Shown: positions 35,370 to 48,040 of the stretch, in pieces | Position numbering within the stretch: position 1 is the first letter of the stretch | How the letters are laid out: every line of letters begins with the position of its first letter | Made by a program: the position numbers and the translations under genes | Source: Coriolopsis trogii | Lineage: Eukaryota > Basidiomycota > Agaricomycetes > Polyporales > Polyporaceae | Reading direction: 5' to 3' | Length of the DNA stretch: 64,000 nucleotides | NCBI GenBank assembly: GCA_020543525.1 | Contig: JAHYIO010000031.1 | Coordinates: 2,728,001-2,792,000, forward strand | Notes under the pieces: model-generated | Seen by the model: only the letters and a program-made list of their open reading frames with translations | Told to the model about the DNA's origin: nothing | Database searches by the model: none

Positions 35370-36611
35370 CGGCACTCTCTCCACAAGATGGACAGTTCCC
35401 AGAAGCTTGGAAGAGCGTGAATAGTTTGAGATTCGTGCTTATGCTGTGTATGAGTATGTAGCCTTTCATTCCCCGTGTTTTGTTGCTCTGATCTCATCTG
35501 AGGTGTCTGTACGATTGTCTGTTTTGCGTAGATCGTGACTGCATTCATTCTGCTCGATCCGTGGTTTCATGTTCTCTCAGCGACTCTCGTTCGCGCCCAT
35601 CGAGATGGGCCGCTATCGACTGGCAGTGACGCGGGTTGGATCTGACAGTTCTGAGGGCGACGTGAGAATGAACGGCTCGAGATCGCGCCCAGTCTCTATG
35701 AGAGCAACGAGCGGTCGATGCCGGCGGGGTTTCTAGACCCCTCCCCGTCTGTATTCGGAATCGAGAATGCCTTCAGTCAGCTGGTTGCCTTGTCCTCCAG
35801 GCGTGGCAAGCGTGGCACAAATATCTTCGAATGACGAGGGACGTATCTCGCATTGTCTCCGCGTTGGCTCCTGCGCGAGAGGCCTGCGGCGAGGGCTCGC
35901 CATTCGCGCTCGGAATGCACGTTGCGTCACTCGCTGGGTGCCCCTGGACGCTGTGCCGTCCTCGCCTCGACAGATGGGACGCGTTCATAGAGTCAGACGC
36001 ACCGACGAAAGGGAACATCAACCGGATGGGCATCACGGAGGCCGAGACAGCATCATCTAAAAGCGGCCGGGTGTCACACCTGTCACACCGTCGCCGGGCT
36101 CGCCGACGCACTCACTGGGGAGGAAAGCAGGCCAAACGAGAGCTCGATTTTGTACTACGGAACTGCTGGGTATGCTTCACATCAATATATGCCAATGGCC
36201 ATCGCATCGAGCTCGACGGGCGGGCGGAGGGAGAGCGTGACGGACATTGTGCCTTGGATACGGAAGGCGGTGGGAAGGTGACCGTCACGGCGCTATATCA
36301 ATCAGAGAGGAGGGACATGAACGGGCGAGCCACCGCTGCGTGCCATTTCTCTCCGTCTCCCCTTTCCTCCTTTCACTCCAGTCTTCTTTCTCCTTGGTCG
36401 AGCTGCGCTCGCTGGGCCACCGGCTGCTCCCCACCTCATTGCCTGCTAGTCCGTGCATCTCGTTCTCGTTTCCTTCCACAGAACAGAGCAGCGCTCCTCC
36501 AAATCCCCCGTTCAAGTTCAAGCTCCAGTTCCCTGACCAGACTCGGTCCACGTCTCAGCTCCTCTTCAGCAACTCGTTCTTTCTAAACCGACCGACACAC
36601 ATACGAACGCC
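35370..36611. other. Intergenic, 1.2 kb
   Basis: A 251-codon ORF (35831-36586) covers the right part but has no domain, and a long pyrimidine-rich stretch (36330-36590) just before the next ATG fits a 5' UTR/promoter better. A perfect hairpin is listed separately. Confidence 0.4.
35595..35610. repeat. Perfect short inverted repeat
   Basis: GCCCATC-GA-GATGGGC forms a 7-bp perfect stem with a 2-nt centre, 225 bp downstream of the membrane-protein stop codon. It could be a protein-binding palindrome; no further evidence. Confidence 0.4.
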
Positions 36612-37268
36612 ATGGGAAACTTGGTGTGGCACGAATACGCTCGCTATGTCTCCCTGATCGCCTCAGTCTGTGAGTGTGTTCCCGTCCTGTGGCATGGACC
36701 AAGCTCACGCTTATGCCTGCTACCCAAGACACGATCTGGGCGAGCTTCTTCGGCTTCTACTACCGGAAGTTCTTCTTTGACTTCATACATGGAATCGTCC
36801 GTTCCCCTGGTGGTATCCAGTGAGTCTCGTCCTTCGCCTCTGACAATATACCCCGCCAGTCAGACCCGTCGATCTGACGGTGTGTCCCCCAGACCAGCAC
36901 CGAGCGACAGCATTTTCATCAACATCATCGTCAAGGCTCCTATTGTCCAAATCCTGGCTATGCTCGTCGGTTTTGTCCTCGTCGCGCTCGAGTATCCCGT
37001 GCCCTTCCTGAAGAATTCGTCTATACATCGGAGCTTGCCGATCCGTATAGTCCTACTACTGCTGCAGACCTTCCTCACGATCTTGTTCTATCAGGTGCGT
37101 CAACCGCACATTCTCTTTTCGTGCATACAGCTGACAGCCTCGGTGGTGCAGGGAACGAACGGGGCGATATACTCCTTCATAGCAGCGCTGTGTTACACAC
37201 GTGCGCAGCTACTGGGGGAGGTCATGGCGGAGGCAAAGGACAACAAGGGGCGAGGCGGAAAAGCCTGA
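36612..37268 (+). CDS. DUF7727-type four-span membrane protein
   Basis: Four exons (36612-36669, 36729-36819, 36893-37094, 37152-37268) give 155 residues in frame. It starts MGNLVWHEYARYVSLIASVYT and includes FFGFYYRKFFFDFIHGIVRSPGG, PIVQILAMLVGFVLVALEYPVPFLKN, IRIVLLLLQTFLTILFYQ and GAIYSFIAALCYTRA, with a charged C terminus (AKDNKGRGGKA). Three to four hydrophobic segments are visible. I recognise this as the small conserved fungal membrane family annotated DUF7727; its function is not known. Confidence 0.8.
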   Translation: MGNLVWHEYARYVSLIASVCECVPVLWHGPSSRLCLLPKTRSGRASSASTTGSSSLTSYMESSVPLVVSSESRPSPLTIYPASQTRRSDGVSPRPAPSDSIFINIIVKAPIVQILAMLVGFVLVALEYPVPFLKNSSIHRSLPIRIVLLLLQTFLTILFYQVRQPHILFSCIQLTASVVQGTNGAIYSFIAALCYTRAQLLGEVMAEAKDNKGRGGKA

Positions 37269-38211
37269 GCGGAGTTTCCGCTCCTGGTACGGTACGAGGA
37301 GAATTATGTAGACTATCGGCAGATGGACTGGGTCCATCTGGCCATTTCCCACCTTCTCCTCCTCCGCCGCTACCCCTCCTCATCCCCACACCTCCCGAGC
37401 CCGACAACAACACCCCCTGTCGCTTTTAACTTTTGTCATTCATTGCTTTCCAAACCTGCACGTCTGGCTTTCTACTCACCTCCCAGACCTCACCCGCCCG
37501 CCTGAATCGGCAACAAGTGACCGTGCGCGGCGCCGACTGACGAGTCGTGCGCGTCCGAGAGTGATTACGAGTATCTCTTTTGTTGGACTCTTCTTGGACC
37601 ACCCGTCATTAGTTTGTTGTATTAGCAATCTTAAGCGTGATGCGCACGCTCCTACCCACCATACAGCTGTCGTGATATCGCTCAGGCCGCGCGATACCAT
37701 GCCAGACCTACTCCTCAGTCTGCCTTCCTTGTATATGCGAGCTCTCAGCAAACACCATATTACGCTTCGGTGTTAAAAGGCGCTTCCTTGCTCATCTGAG
37801 ATGGATTGAGCGTGCCTGTTGCAAGGACGCAGTATGCAGCTACGTGTCCGCGGTCGCGTCTCTGGGCGATGGGCGTCGCGCGGGGACTTTTACTCTTGCG
37901 AGTAAACGCGCGACTTGCGTGAGCTTGAACCCGAGGTTATGCAATCCATTGGCCAATCGCCCATCTCCCCCTTCCTCGCCCGCACCGTTCGCCGAGCTGC
38001 GCCCTCTAATCCTCGCGTCCTCACAGGCTCGTGCACCTTTTATTCTGCAGCTGCCAGTCGGTCCAATTGCGAACGAACGTCTCTCAGGCTGCGCGCACGG
38101 ATCCAAACGGTCACTAAAGCCGCACACATCCGCCCCCGGTCCTTGTCTACATCCCGATTCCTCTCTACGTCCACCACTACCTCTACTGCCTACATTACGG
38201 AGCGATCGAGG
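37269..38211. other. Intergenic upstream of Ap4A phosphorylase
   Basis: 943 bp, no gene supported. The frame of the next gene stays open to about 37915 but without a convincing upstream start; this is probably 5' UTR. Confidence 0.4.
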
Positions 38212-39773
38212 ATGTCTAAACATGCGGAGATCATCGCAAAGCTCGACGCTAGCTTTGAGAAGGCGAAAGAGGCGGGGGATCTGCTCTTCTTCCCGTCCTC
38301 GGTGCATACGCACTCCGAGAACGGTGTAGACGTGAGTCTTGTGTGTGTCGCAGTCCTGCATACATGCAACTAAACACACCTCTTTCTCTTTGTTCCTCCT
38401 GTTGCTCCGATCCGTATATCGCGTTACGCATGGACACCGATCGCATATATGCCTCGACCCTCGCCCGCGCGGCCCGTAGTTCCAAATACGCCTGTGCCCC
38501 GCGTTGCAGAAGAAGCCCACGACACCTGCCCCCGACTTGAGCAAGTCCGCACAGGGCGGCGCAGGCGAGGATGCAGGAGAGAAGGAGAAGAAGCGCCACG
38601 ACCCGTTCGCCCCGCCGTACGTCCCGAACCTGTTTCTGGGGGAGGTGCGCGACGAGAGCGAGGGAAACGAATACGTGCTTCTGGTCAGTGCCGCTGTCGC
38701 GCCCTCAGAACGCATAGATGGCGATTGACGACGACCTCTCTCTTGCTCTCCCTCGTGCGGCGCTTGCTTCTTCATACCCACCCCACAACGATACATGCGC
38801 ATGTATCTCGCGCGGTCGCTTTGGGTTGGGCGACGGGTGTGACAGTTCAACAAGTACTCGGTAGTGCCGCACCACTTCATGCTGGTCAGCAAAGGTACGC
38901 ACGCATGTTATATGATGACTTGTGCGTGCGGACATTGTGTTCACGGAACGACCACGGCAGAGTTCCGTTCGCAGACGTCGCCGCTCCTCCCCAGTGACCT
39001 CGTACAGACGTACCTCTTCCTCGTCGCTGCCAGGAATGCGGGCCGCAAGTTCTTTGCCTTCTACAACTGTACGTCCGCGCACACGCGCGTGTTTGCAGAC
39101 AGGGCATAAACTGACTGGAACGTGCAGGCGGTGATCTGAGCGGCGCAAGCCAGCCGCACAAACACATCCAGCTCCTCCCGCTGGACGACGACGGCCCCCC
39201 GGTGGAGAAGCTCGCGCGCACGACCAAGCTCGACAAAGAAGGTGCGAATTGCCTCTGCTCCTTCGCCTTCTCCGTCCCCTAACCACCCGACCTTCCACAC
39301 GCGCACATATGCGCGCACGCACAGACCGCCCGTTCAGCATCGACACGCTCCCCTACGCGAACCACGTCCGCCGCCTGCCCTCCGCCCTGCCCTCCCTCCC
39401 GCTCGACGGGCTCGAAGCATCCCTGACGGACGCCTTCCTCTCCGTGCTCGACCTCGCGATCCAGACCGCGCGGCACGACCCGACCTACCCGCCCGGCATC
39501 CCGTCGCACAACGTCTTCCTCACGCTCGAGCACGTGCACGTCGTGCCCCGCCGGCGGGAGGCGTACACGCTGCCGGGCACGGGCGAGGCGCTGAGCGTGA
39601 ACGCGCTGGGGTTCGCGGGGATGCTGCTCGTGAAGAGCGAGCGGGAGCTCGGGGCGGTCAGGGAGGAAGGGGTGGGGAAGATTCTGAGGGGGGTCGGGCT
39701 CGAGGGTGGGTTGGAGGCGCAGGTGGACGAGCATCGACATGCGGATGATCGTGTTGCGGTTGCTGATTCGTGA
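38212..39773 (+). CDS. APA2: Diadenosine tetraphosphate phosphorylase (ATP adenylyltransferase)
   Basis: Six exons (38212-38331, 38480-38683, 38846-38894, 38961-39068, 39128-39241, 39325-39773) total 347 residues in frame. Key segments: LLFFPSSVHTHSENGVDFQIRLCPAL, YVPNLFLGEV, FNKYSVVPHHFMLVSKEF, and GASQPHKHIQLLPL (about residue 170), the HxHxQ-type histidine motif of the HIT-like Apa1/Apa2 family. The enzyme splits Ap4A with phosphate into ATP and ADP in the cytosol. The C-terminal part (PSHNVFLTLEHVHVVPRR..., SVNALGFAGMLLVKS) fits the family. I cannot distinguish Apa1 from Apa2. Confidence 0.9.
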
Positions 39774-40317
39774 GGTGGCGGTTTTTTTGCGGTTGGGGGA
39801 CCCGAGGGTTAGGTTGGGTATGCTTGGTGTAGGTCGATGGGTGCGCGGCCATGCATAGGTCTACGTGACATATAGAGCTCGAGCCGCCAATACATGGCGG
39901 TTTGCATGTTATGAGGGTACGATGTCACAAACGCGCGTGATGAACCATATTATGTTATCGCAGCTCTGAATTGTTTGGGGTGCCCGTATGTGAGCGCACG
40001 CTAGTGCTTACACCCAGTATAGGCCGGAATTCACTGTTAGCGCGAGCTTACATGGTGACGCAACGTGCGAGTTGGTTTCTCTCAAAGAGAAGATGCTGCA
40101 ATTGAAGCCTGATGACCAATGGTGAACCGGCCTATATTGAATGGTGTATAATTGGGTAGGAATGGGTTGGACGTGGGTTGCGCCAAGTAATCGAAAGACC
40201 TCATGGTACTTGAGTATTGCATGTCCAAGAAAGTATGGTAAAGGGGGGCAATGTATTTTACTGTATGGCACACAGGTATACTACTAACTGAACGTCGCAT
40301 TGTTTCCCGGAGAGATT
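39774..40317. other. Intergenic between convergent genes
   Basis: 544 bp between two stop codons; no gene or repeat recognised. Confidence 0.4.
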
Positions 40318-41736
40318 CTACCCGCTCTGGTACAAGGCAGGGCCCGCAACGATGTGAGAGTTGAGCATGCTCACGTTTGCCGGTGTGATGATGGGGTCTG
40401 CGTCCGTAATCATGATGAATCTGCCGACAATGTCAACGCAAGGAGATGATGAGATGGCAGGGGAGACATACACAGTGCCATTGATGAACGACTCGTTGGG
40501 CTGAACGGTGGAGCCTGAGTTGTTTCCGAGCACGGTCAAGGCCGAGTACGTCGTGTTGAGTTGGGAGATCCACGCGATGAACTAATGCAAGCTGAGTTTT
40601 ATGGGGTTGATGAAATGATAATGTGCGACATACCTTGGGAGCACCCGCGGAGGTTGAAGTGTTATATAGCCCGTCGGGCCCAACAGACTTTCCCGGGTCT
40701 TCCCAGGTCAGGTTCAATGTGCGGCCGGGCTGCGACAGTGGAACGCTCTGGTTGTTGGAGATGTCTGCCGTATATTCGCCGTTATCAATTGTGGTTATAT
40801 TCGGGTTATTCTATTACACAATGTGAGTATAGTCTGTGCGCATAGACGAGTGTCATACATACCGTAATGTTTAGAGCGGGGAAGTTCTGCCACGGCAAGA
40901 GAGAGTTGTTAGAGGGGCAGGAGGTTACGTAAGGGGCGAGGAGGGTCCATTGCATGCTTTGAGTGATCCCGGGAATGAAATCAAACTAATAAATGAGAGT
41001 CTGCTGAGCAACTATACACGCAAATGGACGAAAACGTACGTACTGGCATCGGGAACAGACCCTCAAACTGCCGGAAAATAAGCTGTTGACGCGCCTCCGT
41101 GGCGATGCTCTGTAGCAGCAAATTGGCGGAGGCGCGAGAGTTGAGGTGCTCGAGGAATCCATAGACTCCGGATTCTCCAAATCGAGTGAGCTATTGGAAT
41201 GTCAGACGGCCGCCTCTCCACTAGAGTGATCCACACACTTTTTGGCAAAAGTCGATAAATTCCCTGACAGTCTCGAACGGGTACGAATAGTTGCACGGCT
41301 TCGGTGCGGAGTCGGCTGATGTGCAAGTGGTGAGATTGAGCACTAAACACGTCGTCGCGAAAATACTTACGACCAAGAATGTTCGAGATGAGATTCGCGT
41401 GAGCAACCTCTTGGTCTGCCATAGATTCAATGAGGAAGCGATCTTCCGCGTCGATGCCGGCGGCATCAAACTCCTCAGCAGAAAATTTGGCCAGTCCGTT
41501 ATGGAACAAATCAAGCTCGATATACTCTTGGTACAGACCAAGATTCTATTCTCGTATGAGCATGTGTTCGCCACAAAGAGAAGAATGCTCACCATAGACT
41601 GCCGATCGAAGTCACTCATCGGCTGGTAGACTGGCGGAGTGGAATTTGTGCCCAATCCACCCTTCGGCGTGAATGGTTTGGCTATCACGAGAGAGGAGAG
41701 TACCGAGAGGACGAGTGGGAATGTGATGCGAGTCAT
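40318..41736 (-). CDS. Rds1-like secreted ferritin-fold protein
   Basis: Seven exons (41593-41736, 41371-41545, 41239-41315, 41044-41190, 40863-40985, 40634-40810, 40318-40581) give 368 residues in frame. Signal peptide (MTRITFPLVLSVLSSLVIA), then a ferritin-like helical domain: NLGLYQEYIELDLFHNGLAKFS, EDRFLIESMADQEVAHANLIS and LLLQSIATEARQQLIFRQFEG. The glutamates and histidine in MADQEVAHA and the YQEYIELDLFH segment are at positions typical of this fold. The C-terminal part is beta-rich with many N-glycosylation sequons (e.g. NNS, NGT). Related to fission yeast stress protein Rds1. The exact role is unknown; stress or surface function inferred. Confidence 0.8.
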
Positions 41737-42528
41737 GATGCTCACAAGGAATCGTCGGGTGATGAGCGTACTTGGCTCACTGGGCAAGGCTTATATACTG
41801 CCAAGCGAAAAATGTACCATGGTTTGGAGACTCTGCCGCGATTCGTTGCCGCGAACAGGGTTGCGACGGATGACGATGAAAGCTTGCGCACACCGCCGTC
41901 ATCGCTGGGGCGGACATGTCTGCAATCGAGTGGAGGAAGGCCAACGATCTGGAAAGGGCCCTGGGACACATGCTCACGCTCCTCCGTTCGTACAGTGATC
42001 CCCGGCCACGGTGGAGCATGCGTGAAGCTGAAAAGACGGGAGGTATGGTTTTCAGCGATGCAATGCTTGCAAAACGTCATTCCGATCGCATGATCGTACC
42101 GACATTGAATAGCCTGCGTACGGTGCTCGTTGACTCCGCCAGGATCCGTACGAGGGATCGACTGAACTTCGCAATACGCGTGAGCTGCGAGTAGCTCGGA
42201 TGGATGAGCTATGGATGTATCATAGTCCTGGACTGAGTGGACTCCTGGTTATCGTTCGTGAGTTAAAGTATCGTTCCTGCCAGTGCCACGCCACCGCACA
42301 CACCGGAGATTGCCGGAACTGGCACAGCACAGTAATAGGCGCTAAACACCAAAACTCTCCAACACACTGAACACATCCACGACATCACAAAGCACGCCCA
42401 CGGCGCTCGTGTGTGGTCACAGCATCATCTTATACGCATCTTACATCGACCGACGCCGTCCGACATGATCACTTGAGAAGTTTCATATTCTCGGACCAGA
42501 TACTGAACATGTTCTTTTCAGTCTGCAG
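41737..42528. other. Intergenic, upstream of the Old Yellow Enzyme remnant
   Basis: 792 bp. Apart from the TATA box above, no convincing gene; earlier exons of the Old Yellow Enzyme remnant were looked for and not found. Confidence 0.4.
41791..41797 (-). promoter_or_regulatory. TATA box of the Rds1-like gene
   Basis: TATATAA on the minus strand, 55 bp upstream of the start codon. Confidence 0.45.
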
Positions 42529-42797
42529 GTGATCAACTTCATACCTGAAGTATGGGGCCCGCGCCCGACTATCACCACAGGAGGATACACGCTCGAATCT
42601 GGGCTGAATGTCTCTCAGGAGACTGGCCAGCTCCTCGGTTATCGTTCCTATCCAACGTGAGTATGCTTCCATGCTTCTACTCCTTCGACTTGCGAATTGA
42701 CTGAGTATACCTGCGTGGATAGGCAGACCTGCCGTTCAGGCTGCGAACCAGCCTGCCGCTCAATTTAGCGAAGCCCGAGGCGTTCTATGCCGTGATA

Positions 42798-42822
42798 CTA
42801 TCGCTCCCCTAGTGTTCGGAGG
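42798..42822 (+). repeat. Left terminal inverted repeat of the inserted element
   Basis: Matches the reverse complement of 43454-43478 at 24 of 25 positions. Confidence 0.85.
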
Positions 42823-43453
42823 TGCCCTAGTGTTCGGAGATAAGGGTGTAGCTCGCTCGTTCTCAACTTCAGAACGCTGAAATTATTCAAAGATGTGGGA
42901 AAAGATACGAGTAATGTATGAAAAAAAGAACGAGATGAAACGGAGGTGAGGTCGTCGCGATCTTGGGCAAAGAGTGTTCCGGAGATGGGTCCCTCTTGCG
43001 TTTGCGACCCTCGCCTGGATTTGAATGGCGGGCGCTCTCACTGAAAATTCACAGACTTATTTCTCCAGGTATGAACAGTCCAATATCAAATTTTCCGAAC
43101 CTCTACATACTGTGTATGGGACAGATGTAGAGAGTATGTCCTCAAGGTCCTCGAGCGTGACTTTCGAGAGCGCTAGTTTTGGTTACCCGACATGTGGCGC
43201 CCATCTCCAGAGGGGGACATCAGTCGGAGATCATAAACGGCACCCTTCGGCAGTGTGACTGATTGTGACACTGCGCGCGGAGAAACCTCCGAACACTAGG
43301 GGAGGGCACCTCTTACTTTGCTCAAACACTCAGTTTTTGTTGTAATCTCACCAAACTTTGCAGGCTCACTGTTTGTACTACGCTTCGTTAATGTACCAAA
43401 TCTCAGCATTATCGGGGGTGAGGGAGGGAAGATACAGCAGGCTCCTCGGCTAA

Positions 43454-43478
43454 CCTCCGAACTCTAGGGGAGCGATAG
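43454..43478 (-). repeat. Right terminal inverted repeat of the inserted element
   Basis: Pairs with 42798-42822, one mismatch. Confidence 0.85.
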
Positions 43479-43540
43479 TACAGGCGGAGGGGTATACGGA
43501 CCATCCGTCTGCTCCCGAGTTCTCAGATACGAAGGTGTAG

Positions 43541-44347
43541 TTGACCGGTGTTTGAGCAACTACTGGCTCCTTGTCTGGGACGACAATGGTTATGGAGCCG
43601 ACAATGCATATTAAATGACTCCATGGATGCTGAGTCCTGACAGTCCTGAGGAAAGAACCGACGCCGAAATTGCATGCTCATGGGAAGGGGCATTGAAAAC
43701 GGAGTCTTCAACGAAGTTTCGAACACTGGCGGTCATTCGAGCTCGAGGACTGGGGTCGTGATAGTACCGATTCACATCTGAGGCACCGGCAGTTGAGGAA
43801 TTTCATGTCGTCGGGGCAAACGCAGCTGACAGATCCGCGCGTCCATCCCGCATCGTACATATCCCGACCGGGCGGGAATACCTATCCCGACCGGGTAAGC
43901 GCCGAGATGAACTCTCGTTTATGATCGCAGCCAGCTTACTTATCCTACATGGCGCGTTGAAGCAACGGCACCTCTCTTTCGCCCAGCTTGTCATCTCATC
44001 TTATTCGTGACTACCGGGTGTTGCGCCCGGCGCGGCCACCTATCCTATTACGATCGTCTGGCATACGCATACGGTGTCAGCGAGGTATTACTCAGCTCTG
44101 CCGGAGTAGTTTCGTCTCCTCTGCTTTTCCACATTGATCGTTGGAGTCGGTGACTCGACTCTGTGGGTGGGAACGTCCCGGTAACAAGTCGCCATGCGCG
44201 CCCAGTACTGGCATCAGATCTGCTCAGCCCAACGTCCAGAGCCTCAAGGCATATAAGCCAGTCGTTCTTCTGAATCTCCGTTCTACCCACAAATACAGCC
44301 CATCGATTCCCCCGGCCCCCACACGCACCAACAACTCGACCATCACG
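43541..44347. other. Intergenic upstream of the intact Old Yellow Enzyme gene
   Basis: 807 bp. Two direct copies of TATCCCGACCGGG (at 43860 and about 43883) lie 23 bp apart; otherwise nothing recognised except the TATA element of the next gene. Confidence 0.4.
44252..44257 (+). promoter_or_regulatory. TATA box of the Old Yellow Enzyme gene
   Basis: CATATAAG, about 95 bp before the start codon. Confidence 0.45.
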
Positions 44348-45845
<1,498 letters not shown>

Positions 45846-46059
45846 ACTGGGATCGCTCACCCTTGCAGATGCATTCGTCTGGATCTAGCACCTTTTGAGT
45901 TGGAGTGTGGAGATGGGCTGCCATTAATGGGCGGAGGCCCTCAGACAACGTGAATGTATCATTATCTGACTATAGATTATTAGCTCGATACTCAGGCTGA
46001 CTCGAGCACGGGAAAGTACTGAGGTCGTTGAAGCTGTGGTTTGTACGTTCGGTGTATGC

Positions 46060-46685
46060 GAACGTCAGGAGGGTAGCGTATGTATACGTAACGGTAGAGA
46101 GGGACTATTGTAATGGTGACCGATGCCACGCCACGCCACTCAGCGCGCGTGGAGATCTACAGCAGTGTTTGACATTCGGAACCAGTGCGGCGCCAACAGG
46201 AAAGAGATGTGGCTGGCGGCGGCGATAATTGAGCCAGGGTGCGCTGCGTGAGCCTGTGTGGCGAAACTCTATGTTATGACACATAGAACGCGTACGTCAC
46301 CCCCGTAGCGACGGAAGACCTGTCCAAGCCCATATGGCAGAGATCTAGAGGAGTATGTAAGATGGGGAAGGGAACGATCTGCCACATGCACGTCAAATAG
46401 ACTTTGAGGGGAAGGGTGGAATGATGCACATAAGGACTGACGACGCAGACAGACAGATGTGTGCACGCACAACGATTGCGCACCGTCAACTGCCGGGAAG
46501 CCGGAAGCCACTAGTCATGCATGGAAGCTATGCACCATCAATGATAGGTCTTCACATCGTAAGGCGAGTGACGATCTGAATGTTCGTGCAGAGGCCGCAC
46601 ATCGGGGTCAGCGACGGCGGATGCTCTGAGTTGACCGTCCACGAGGAGAGGGGCATACGAGGATGAGGAGGGCGGGGTGCAACTC
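46060..46685 (+). repeat. Diverged direct repeat, copy 1
   Basis: Aligns with 48556-49155 over roughly 600 bp, with shared blocks such as GCCACGCCA, GGAAGA(C/T)CTGTCCA, GATCTGCCACATGC, TTGAGGGGAAGG, GTCATGCATGGAAG and GATAGGT(C/T)TTCAC. Divergence and small gaps are substantial, so boundaries are approximate. Confidence 0.7.
46564..46685 (-). pseudogene. Fragment of the last exon of the 49-50 kb membrane-protein gene
   Basis: The right end of repeat copy 1 corresponds to the final coding part of the gene at 49037-50747 (minus). The equivalent of its stop codon and several codons are altered, and no upstream exon is present, so this is a non-coding leftover of the duplication. Confidence 0.55.
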
Positions 46686-47233
46686 GTACGTCGGGCGCAA
46701 GACCAGTGAGAGTGCATGTTGCGCTCGCCACCTGTACGCTTTGGCAAACCTACAACCCCTCGATGTCTCGGATATCGAGTCTGTTCAAACTTGTCATCGC
46801 AGCGCGACCTCGACGAGCGCTATCCTGAGTCGTTGCCTTCATGCGGCGCTCCGATCCATGGAAACAGAAGAGCTCGGCGCAGGTACATACGCGTCCCCGC
46901 CGTCAGTTGCTCCCGCGAGGTTTGTAATCGAGCACCGAGGCTTCTCGGGTCGGTGGTGCAATTCCCAGACTGGCGCACAGTCAAAGGCAAGGAGTTCTAG
47001 TTTGTCAGACGGTTGCGTGCTGACAGAGACTGGGGCTTACAGATGTCTGTATCGCCAAACAAACACGGTGCAGCGTCTAGGCGCAAAAGAAGGAGAATGG
47101 GTGAGGTGGTTCACCGGCATCAAGAGTAGAGCACCCAGGCGGGGAGTATGGCCGATCCGTTGCGGGCCGAGTCTACAGGCTAGGATGCGCGTTAGAGAAC
47201 GTAGGACACGGTGGACAGCGTCCTCAGCGAGAG

Positions 47234-47240
47234 TATATAA
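47234..47240 (+). promoter_or_regulatory. TATA box of the DJ-1/PfpI gene
   Basis: TATATAA, 67 bp upstream of the start codon. Confidence 0.5.
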
Positions 47241-47300
47241 CTGAAGTGTAGTAGAAGGAGGAGACTCACAAGCCCAACATCCTCTTACATCTGCTGCATC

Positions 47301-48040
47301 ATGAGTCAAATCCTGGGTAAGCCACGCCGTAGGCTCGGCATGAACCTGGTTTCGCTGACGGCACCTGTGTAGTACCCGAGAAGAACGCGCCCAAGAAGGT
47401 GGCCGTAGTCCTCTTCCCCGGCTTCGAGCCTCTCGACGTCTTCGGTCCACTCGAGGCATTCCAGATGCTTTCGCTGGATACCAAGTTCGACCTCTTTGTC
47501 ATCGCACCCTCGATGGACCCTGTCACCAACGACCCTCGACCGGACCCGGCCACGAACAAGACAGGGTCCAAGTTCGCGTTCCACGTCTTACCCACACACA
47601 CGCTCGACACCGCACCTGAGGACTTGGAGGTGCTCCTGGTCCCTGGGGGCATCGGGACGCGTTGGGCTACGAGCGACCCCGTCGTCGAGTACATCAAGAA
47701 GGTGTACCCGAAGCTCAAGTACCTCATCACCGTCTGCAACGGGGTGGAGTTCGCCGCACGCGCTGGGGTGCTCGACGGGAAGAAGGCGACGGGAAACAAG
47801 TCGGCGTGGAAGGAGACGATAGCCATGGGCCCGAAGGTGGAGTGGGTGAAGCATGCGCGGTACATGGTGGATGGGAACTGCTGGACGTCAGGCGGGGTCA
47901 GTGCGGGACTTGACATTGCATTCGCGTGGATCGCGCATGTTTGGGGTCGAGAGGAGGCGCGTAGCTGCGCCAACAGGGTTGAGTACGAGTGGAAGGACGA
48001 CAGGCACTGGGACGCCTTCGCGTATGTGTTCTCCGACTAG
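47301..48040 (+). CDS. DJ-1/PfpI family protein
   Basis: Two exons (47301-47316, 47373-48040) give 227 residues in frame; the first coding exon is only 16 nt. The fold signature is clear: VAVVLFPGFEPLDVFGPLEAFQM at the start, VLLVPGGIGTRW, LITVCNGVEFAA (nucleophile-elbow Cys at about 125), GNCWTSGGVSAGLDIAFAWI near the end. Members include AraC-type amidase-like domains, isonitrile hydratases and glyoxalases; the specific reaction cannot be told. It sits between two copies of a diverged direct repeat. Confidence 0.88.

Larger units (their letters stand above)
42798..43478. mobile_element. Non-autonomous inverted-repeat element (MITE-like), TA target site
   Basis: The ends are near-perfect 25-bp inverted repeats (42798-42822 and 43454-43478, one mismatch), each beginning CTATCGCTCCCCTAG read inward. 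The element is flanked by TA at 42796-42797 and 43479-43480, as left by Tc1/mariner-type transposases. Removing the element and one TA makes the interrupted last exon of the Old Yellow Enzyme remnant continuous and in frame, independent support for these boundaries. Further copies of the terminal sequence lie just inside the left end (about 42823-42840) and inside the right half (43286-43311, inverted). No transposase is encoded. Confidence 0.8.
42529..43540 (+). pseudogene. Old Yellow Enzyme (3' half) pseudogene, split by an inserted element
   Basis: Segments 42529-42656 and 42723-42797 plus 43481-43540 match the last two exons of NADPH-dependent Old Yellow Enzymes: VWGPRPTITTGGYTLES, ETGQLLGY, ADLPFRLR, then AEGYTDHPSAPEF and a stop. 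The splice acceptors before each exon and the GTGAGT donor at 42657 lie at the positions used in the intact gene downstream (exons 5 and 6). Defects: about 7 nt are missing before the 42656 donor relative to the intact gene, shifting the frame; a 681-bp element interrupts the last exon; and the upstream exons are absent. It differs from the intact neighbour enough to be an older paralog rather than a recent copy. Confidence 0.8.
45846..47300. other. Intergenic containing duplication copy 1
   Basis: 1.45 kb without an intact gene. It holds the first copy of a diverged direct repeat (46060-46685) and the promoter of the DJ-1/PfpI gene. Confidence 0.5.

Noticed and set aside
35831..36586. 251-codon ORF upstream of the DUF7727 gene
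   Set aside because: Runs into the pyrimidine-rich 5' region of the next gene; sequence looks non-coding with no recognisable segment.
43860..43896. Two TATCCCGACCGGG copies as a possible regulatory array or CRISPR-like repeat
   Set aside because: Only two short copies, no spacers of constant length, eukaryotic context.
46538..46747. Minus-strand 69-codon ORF as a separate gene
   Set aside because: Explained as part of the duplicated, broken 3' end of the membrane-protein gene at 49-50 kb.
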